Positions 58,839-64,000 of a stretch of 64,000 bases of DNA are shown here, one piece after another; position 1 is the first letter of the stretch; each line of letters starts with the position of its first letter. The DNA is from DASUPK01 sp963728875 (GTDB lineage: Bacteria; Actinomycetota; Thermoleophilia; Solirubrobacterales; 70-9), in the NCBI GenBank assembly GCA_963728875.1, contig CAVSLJ010000005.1, forward strand, positions 62,001 through 126,000, read 5' to 3'. A program made the position numbers and the translations under genes. Below the pieces are notes generated by a model. It was not told the origin of the DNA and ran no database searches. It worked only from the letters and a program-made list of their open reading frames with translations.

Positions 58839-59600
58839 CTAGCTCCAGATGGACAGGTCGGCCTTGTCGACGGAGTCGCCGCCGACTCCCTCGTAGAGAC
58901 CGTTGAGATAGGCGGACTCGATCCCGGCGTGCCGTTCTGCTGGAGCAGCGTCTGCCCGGTCCAGGTGCTGGAGGCGTACTCGTAAGTGCCGTCACTGTTC
59001 GGTGTCCGCATAGACCTTGACCTTGCCCGAGGCTGGAATTGGCCGAGTAAGTGATGTCGAAGGCGAAGCTGACCCAGCTGCCCGCACTTGCAGGCATCGA
59101 CCAGATGGTCGGCCCGCCGAAGCTGGTCATGATCCAGCTCCCGCTGCGCTGTTCGAGGGCGAGCGCGGGGGAGCCTCCGCCCGTTCTTGCCACTCGTTCT
59201 GCTTCCACTGCGCCAGAACCGCGCCAGCCGGGAGCGTTGACGTTCCAGCCGGATGGCAGCCGAAACGGAGAACATCGTGACAGCCCGGCGGCCTTCGTAG
59301 AAGAAGACCACCGGGAGGCCCGCTGTGGGGAGGAGCATACCGGGATCTCCAATCGGATAGCCGAGCTCGCAGCGGCCGTCGATCCCGGCGTCCAGATGTT
59401 GTCGCCCTGCGGGAGCGTAGAAGTGGTAGTAGGGCTTGTTCTCGGCCCGCCCGAGGAGAACTGCGGGAAGCGGCCGGACGCGAGCTGGCTCAGCTGAAGA
59501 CGAAGATGACTGCTGGCCGTCCTTGCGCTGACAGCGAGAGCCGTCCCAGCGACGGGTACTCGCCATCGGGTCCGCAACGGAGGCGTCATCCGACCAGCGC
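58839..59600 (-). CDS. Polysaccharide-lyase-like secreted protein, copy 1, frameshifted
   Basis: Pieces in different frames match the heparin-lyase-I-like family (Pfam Polysacc_lyase): DGRCELGYPIGDP, then SGWNVNAPGW, LALEQRSGSWIM, IWSMPASAGSWVSFAFDITYS and a C-terminus ending DLSIWS at a stop at 58839. The order is the same as in copies 2-4. At least three frame changes are needed, and the 5' end (about 59600) is a guess. Either a decayed gene or an error-rich stretch. Catalytic residues cannot be judged. Confidence 0.55.
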
Positions 59601-59660
59601 TTTGTCAGTCCCGAGAGGAATGGCGGGTTCGGTGTGAATGCTGGTGGCAGAAGGTCGCCA

Positions 59661-60726
59661 TCACTGATTGGCGGCGCTCATCGTCACGGTGCAGGTGCTG
59701 GCGGTGCCGGTGCAGGCCCCGCCCCAGCCGGAGAAGGTGTTGCCCGCGGCCGGCAACTCGGTGAGAGTGTGACCTGGGTGCCGGAGGCATAGGAGTGCGA
59801 GCAGGTCCCCGGGCAGTTGATCGAGGCCCCGGTGATCGTGCCGGAGCCGGTGACGCCAGTGGTGAGGGTGTAGCTCGGTGTCACAGGGATGTTCAGCACG
59901 CGTGTGGCCGGACTTGGGTCACGGACGCCAGCCTCGATCGCGGTGACCTTGAAAGTGTGATCGCCCGGAGCGAGCCCGTTGTACTTGATCGTGTGCCAGG
60001 TTGGGAAATCCGGGCCCACCGGGGTATTACAGGACTGTTCGGGCTGGGCGTCCACCTGACAGACGAAGGTGCCCGACTGGCTCTGCCAAACACCGTGGAA
60101 GTCCTCGTAGACCTGGTTCTCCTGCCCCGGCCCCAGCTCGTCGATGACGGTGTCGTGGGTGCCGGGGCCAGGGCCGGCGGCCGTGAAGCTGCCCGAGACC
60201 GTCTTGTTGGCGTTCATCGTCAGCTGGCAGGAGCCGGTGCCCGAGCAGGCCCCGCTCCAGCCCGCAAAGGGGGAGCCGGCGGCTGGATTGGCGCTCAGGG
60301 TGACCGCCGTGCCATCGGCGTAGGTCCCCGTGCAGTCACCGGGGCAGTTGATCCCGGTGCCGGTGATCGAGCCTGATCCGGTGCCGCCGGGTGGGGTGAC
60401 GGTCAGGGTGCGCTGGGACGGAGGGGGCGGGGGCGTCGTGGTGGTGCCGGTTGATCCGCCGGAGCCACTCGACCCGGGCGAACCCGTGCCGGGCACGGTG
60501 GTGCCGGGCGGACAGACCTGACTCTCTTGGAGTTCCGCTTCTTGCCCTTGCGCTTGGCGCCCTTCTTCGACGTCGTCTTGCAAGCCTTGCTGGAATTGGC
60601 GGCGGAGACGCTCGCCTTCGGCGCCGCCGATGACGAGCCCATCCACAACAGAAGAGCAGCGAACACCACCGTGACGATGGTGAGTCCCCAGGTCTTTGTT
60701 CTTGTGATTGCCATCGCCGACCGCAT
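59661..60726 (-). CDS. Secreted protein with two InlB-type bacterial repeats; two apparent frameshifts
   Basis: A signal peptide from MRSAMAITRTKTWGLTIVTVVFAALLLW (ATG at 60726 or 60714) is followed by a Lys-rich linker and, after a frame change near 60527, a Gly/Ser/Thr/Pro-rich stretch. Two repeats of the divergent InlB B-repeat kind (GSGSITGTGINCPGDCTGTYADG ... AGWSGACSGTG, and GSGTITGASINCPGTCSHSYASG) flank a fibronectin-like region (LAPGDHTFKVTAIE). A second frame change near 59772 leads to the end of the last repeat. Cys pairs in each repeat may form disulphides. Probably a cell-surface adhesin or wall protein. Confidence 0.6.
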
Positions 60727-60830
60727 CGGGCCGGCAACGCAGATACTGAGTTTGAGTTAGACGAACTGGACGCGCATGCATGAGCGGCTCACCGTCGATC
60801 CCAACGGGTGTTCGTGCCTTCATGGGCGGG

Positions 60831-60910
60831 GCGTCTGCGCGTCCTCGACTACTCGAAATACAAGTGCGAGCAGGAGCAGGAGCAGGAGGCGAAGGCCGCG
60901 GCAAGCCAGG
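60831..60910 (+). pseudogene. Fragment of a second infC
   Basis: Bases 60833-60902 read RVLDYSKYKCEQEQEQEAKAAASQ in one frame and match infC codons RILDYSKYKYEQEQKAKAAR (58430-58490) closely at DNA level, with two extra Gln-Glu codon pairs. Nothing of IF-3 is seen before or after. It lies between the InlB-repeat gene and lyase-like copy 2, on the same strand as infC. Confidence 0.7.
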
Positions 60911-60922
60911 GCCTGGCCGGCC

Positions 60923-61690
60923 TCAGCCGCGAACCTGGACGTTCGTGAAGTCGACGTGCGTTCCCGGGAGCGAGGGGCTGTGGTAGATGCCCATCCGCAG
61001 GTGCGAGGGAATCGGGTCGCCCGGCTTCAGGGCCGAGCTTCCCGGCGAGACCTCGTACTTCTCGGTGTAGGTCGTGAAGGTCGGGCTCTGAACGCTGCCG
61101 ACCGTGAGCTGGACCTTGCCCTTGCTCGGATCGGGCGAATAGGTCACGTCCCAGCTGATGTGGGTCCAGCTCCCGAGCGTCGCCGGTGTGCTCCACAACT
61201 CGTGGGAGTCGCTCGACGCACCCGGTGAGCCCGACTGAGTGAGGACCCAACGGCCCTGCCTGGCCTCGAGCGCGAGGACGGGCGTCCCGCCGCTGTTCGA
61301 CGAGGGGCCCGGCCTGCTTCATCTGGGTGACGACCTGCCAGGAATTGGCGTTGATCGGGAAGTCGCCCGGCAGGCGCATGTCGTAGCTCGTCACCCGCCG
61401 TTGCCCGGCGAAGTAGACGAAGAACGTGCCCCAGGGCGCGCCCAGGCCGTTCTGCCAGGAGTTGTACCCGAGCTCCGCGCGCTCGCCCCAGTCGTCGTCG
61501 CCGTCGAGGACGCTAAGACGGCGGAAGGGACCGTCGCTTGGTCCGCCGCTGCCGGACCACGAGGCGCGGGAGGAGTTCTGGGCGTCGATCGCGTTCCAGA
61601 GCGGGAGTGGATTGGGATTGGTGGCCGGATCACTTCTGAGGAGCGAGTTCCGTCGAGCCGCGTTGGCCGTACAGGCGAAGGTGACGTCTA
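60923..61690 (-). CDS. Polysaccharide-lyase-like secreted protein, copy 2, frameshifted
   Basis: Two open segments make one lyase-like protein. About 61690-61310: LSVLDGDDDWGERAELGYNSWQN, FFVYFAGQRRVTSYDMRLPGDFPINANSWQVVTQMKQAGP. About 61300-60923: WVLTQSGSPG, ELWSTPATLGSWTHISWDVTYSPDPSKGKVQLTVG and VPS/IPSHLRMGIYHSPSLPGTHVDFTNVQVRG. The frame changes near 61310. No signal peptide is readable; the 5' end is uncertain. Same fold as copies 1, 3 and 4. Confidence 0.65.
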
Positions 61691-61699
61691 GTCCTGAGT

Positions 61700-62135
61700 T
61701 GTGATCGTGCGCCTGCCGGTCGCTTGGACTTGTGCTTGTGCGCTTAAGTGGCCGTGGTTCTGCTTTGGCCAATTCCTGAGGTTCCCGGCCGGTAGCGAAC
61801 TCGGATCTGCTGGGCACAACGCGGTGGCCTCTTGGCGCGAACTCGCCGCATGGGTGTCCGCCATTCCGCTTCTCGACCATGACCGAGCTGATCCCCGCGG
61901 CTATGAGGCGACGAAAAGGAGCGCCACGATCCCGGGAGGATCAGTACTTCGCGTGCGCCCGAATCCTCGTCGTCCGAGTCGAAGCGTTCATCTCCGACAG
62001 ATCGGGCGACTGGAACGCCGGTACGGAGAATTAAGTAGCGTCCTGGACGGCCTACCATAAGTGCCAAACGGGCGTTTGGACTTTGTCCGAACCCATGGCG
62101 GCGATGGGGCGACGACCTTGAACGTTGTCGAGGTC
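61700..62135. other. Gene-free stretch between lyase-like copies 2 and 3
   Basis: Over 400 bases with lower GC than the rest. I see no convincing gene, repeat or RNA in it. It may hold the missing 5' part of copy 2 in broken form or its promoter. Confidence 0.4.
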
Positions 62136-62140
62136 GACGA

Positions 62141-63181
62141 CTACGGCCCCACGACCTGGATGTCGTCCAGGTCAACCGAACAGCCGCTCGGACAGGGGAT
62201 CACTCGGGTTGTGGTAGATCCCGGCCCGCAGGTGCGAGGGGACTGGCGCCCCCGTAGGGGGGCCGATGTCTTGGCCGTTGCCGGGGACGTCCGGGTTGCC
62301 CGGCTGTGGCGCCGGCTCCGTCTTCAGGGTGCCTTCCAGCGCGCTGCCGCCGAACACTGGGCTCTGCTCCTCGGGGTCGTCGAAGTCCCCGTCGCCGTTG
62401 AGATCGATGTACATCTTCACCCAGCCTCGGTCGGGGTCCTGCGAATAGAGGGCGTCGATGGCGATGCGGTACCAGACACCGACATGCGCGACCGCCTCAG
62501 GATTCTGCCCGGGGTCGGGGGACCACAGCTGCTGTCGGCCCCTTCCGAGTCGGCCGGGGTGTGGAACAGGCGGAAGCGGTTGCCGTAGATCTGCAGAGAG
62601 AGTACTGGCGTCCCGCCGCTGCCGTTTGAGGGACCCGATTGTTTCATCTGCATGACGTTCTGCCACGCGTCTGATGCCGATCGGAAAATTGGAAGGCAGC
62701 CTGATGCTCATGTAGGTCGCCCGTCGAGCCCCTTCGTCGTAGTTGTAGAAGGTCCCAAGCGGATTCTGGAAGCTCGCGAGCCCGTCGACATAGGAGTTCT
62801 TGGCCAACTCGCAGCGCTCGCCATAGCCGCAGGGGTTGTCCCCGTCCACCACGGTGAGCTCCCTGAAGGCGCTGTTGCCCTGTGGTGCGCCAACCGCGGT
62901 CGGCCGCGGGTCTCCTCCCGCCGGGTTCCAGGCAACCCGGCGGGGAGCGCACGAGTACTCGCCCCAGAGGTAGTGCGCGTTCGGGTCGCCGGCCGTATCG
63001 GTGCGCTCCAGTGTGCACGTGGCCGGGAGGGTCATCGTCAGGGCCGAGCCGTGCTGCGCGAGCGGGCACGCGGGTGCCACACGACGACGGTGGAGCCCCG
63101 GCCAGAACAGCCGGCGACGAGCCCGATCAGCGTCCAGCCGCGATCACGAGCTCCGAGCAGAGATCGATGGCCCGCCGCCAC
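62141..63181 (-). CDS. Polysaccharide-lyase-like lipoprotein, copy 3, frameshifted
   Basis: GTG at 63181 opens a lipoprotein signal peptide with lipobox LVAGC (WTLIGLVAGCSGRGS). After a frame change near 63080 the lyase domain follows: AFRELTVVDGDNPCGYGERCELAKNSY, ATYMSIRLPSNFPI, then, after another change near 62690, VMQMKQSGPSNGSGGTPVLSLQIYGNRFRLFHTP, and, in a third piece, YSQDPDRGWVKMYIDLNGDGDFDD and HLRAGIYHNPSD. One extra base near 62205 hides the true end VDLDDIQVVGP, stop at 62141. Four or more frame changes in all. Divergent from copy 4. Confidence 0.65.
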
Positions 63182-63240
63182 GATGGTGCTGATCACTCGT
63201 TCGAACGCTAGCGATAGCCCGCCTCGGCATTGCCGCTAGA

Positions 63241-64000
63241 TCATCGCTACTGTCCCTCGCAGGGACGACGGATCAACCCGACACACCGACAACGCAGGCC
63301 ACGACCGAGAGTCGTGGGATCGCCGGCTCAGCGCTGGCCCTCGCCACCCTCGTGGCGCTGGTTGCCGTTGCCTTCGTCGCCCTCCAGTCGACCGGACATG
63401 CGGGCGCCAAGAAGCACAGGCACAAGGTAAAACACCAGCGCAGCCGGACTGATCGCCTCCGATACGAGTGCCGATCCCAACGCCGACCATTTCTGGGGGA
63501 GGAACTATTGCGCGAAGGATCAGCAGGTCCAGCAGTTCACTACCGGTGGGGATCCCCACGTTACGGCCACGGGCGATCCACAAGGGGATTCTGCGTTTCG
63601 CCATTTGACCGTGTTCGATGGGGACGATGCCTTCGGGGAGCGCTGCGAGATCGGCTGGGACAGCGTGAAAAGCCCAACCGCCTTCTACCGGCCAGGGGAC
63701 CACCTGATCACCGAGCTCTCAGTGCGGCTTCCTTCCAACTTCCCGCTCGGCGTCTACACCTGGCAAGCGGTCATGCAAATGGCTCAATCGGGACCGTCAA
63801 ACGAACAGCGGCGGGACGCCGATGTTCGAGTTGGACGCGTGGGGCGGTCGCTGGAGGCTCCGCCAGAGCCTGAGCCGGACCGCCAGCTCGGACGCGCGTG
63901 AGCTCTGGTCGACTCCGGCGCGGCTCAACTTCTGGACCCGCTTCCTCTTCGACGTCCGCTACTCGGACCGAAAGAAGCATGGCTACATCAGGCTGGGCGC
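63241..64000 (+). CDS. Polysaccharide-lyase-like protein, copy 4, 3' partial
   Basis: A hydrophobic anchor (IAGSALALATLVALVAVAFVALQ) with a basic tail (AKKHRHKVKHQ) is followed, in another frame, by HFWGRNYCAKDQQVQQF, RHLTVFDGDDAFGERCEIGWDSVKSPTAFY, ELSVRLPSNFPLGVYTWQAVMQMAQSGPSN and, after a further change near 63800, MFELDAWGGRWRLRQSLSRT and ELWSTPARLNFWTRFLFDVRYS. The window ends inside the gene. The start codon is unclear (no ATG in the right place). It is head to head with copy 3. Confidence 0.6.

Overview
The window is high-GC, densely coded chromosomal DNA from an actinobacterium, most likely class Thermoleophilia (Solirubrobacterales-like). Three things point there: the Gram-positive order of ribosome, lipid and cell-cycle genes (rpmB-recG-rsmD-coaD, sepIVA-like-DUF177-rpmF-plsX-acpP-rnc-smc-ftsY, ffh-rpsP-khpA-trmD-rplS-lepB-rnhB-yraN-comM-dprA); many short secreted proteins that start with a basic signal anchor and an ALGG(T/V)xYAA-type motif; and frequent GTG/TTG starts with little or no 5' leader. 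There is no phage, CRISPR array or insertion sequence.

Layout. 1-2.4 kb: a broken potassium-channel/TrkA gene and a broken flippase. 2.4-6.0 kb: riboflavin operon ribD-ribE-ribBA-ribH. 6.0-7.2 kb: a PAS-EAL cyclic-di-GMP phosphodiesterase. 7.3-14.3 kb: rpmB, a FakA-like kinase, recG, rsmD, coaD and a SepIVA/DivIVA-like protein. 14.3-20.5 kb: lineage-specific genes (DUF4239, an acyl-CoA-type operon with phosphotransferase and DUF6285, secreted proteins, an enoyl-CoA hydratase, a methyltransferase). 20.5-27.7 kb: DUF177, rpmF, fatty-acid/phospholipid genes, rnc, smc, ftsY. 27.7-30.3 kb: two cell-wall enzymes and a surface protein. 30.5-38.2 kb: SRP/ribosome/secretion genes and comM-dprA. 38.4-41.5 kb: thiD, two unknown small genes, ilvD. 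41.5-44.9 kb: a minus-strand group (cNMP-domain thioredoxin-reductase-like protein, hydrolase, folate cyclo-ligase). 45-50.4 kb: L,D-transpeptidase, Xer recombinase, FliA/WhiG sigma factor, EF-G2, RNase HI. 50.5-58.8 kb: a secreted protease, three tRNAs (Gly, Cys, Val), small genes, an epimerase, a broken M23 peptidase, thrS and infC. 58.8-64 kb: a surface-protein cluster of four frameshifted polysaccharide-lyase-like paralogues around an InlB-repeat protein, with a stray fragment of infC inside it.

Main observations beyond ordinary annotation: (1) a recurring TAnnnT hexamer 6-10 bases before the start codon of about eighteen genes, consistent with leaderless transcription; (2) an 87-bp repeat in three copies, each next to a zinc-type ribosomal protein gene (rpmB, rpmF); (3) an RNase III with several catalytic acidic residues replaced; (4) signal peptidase I and RNase HI genes whose only sensible start is CTG, each inside a CTGA stop/start overlap; (5) a roughly 100-residue acidic tail on ribosomal protein bL19 and no rimM between khpA and trmD; (6) a Thr-rich 10-codon leader between thrS and infC; (7) the lyase-like paralogue cluster next to a partial second infC.

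Apparent frameshifts cluster at 0.2-2.6 kb, 55.5-56.5 kb and 59-63.2 kb, and most are single extra bases. They hit genes expected to be essential (thrS, ribD), so many are probably sequence errors. Functions are inferred from motifs read by eye; no database search was possible.
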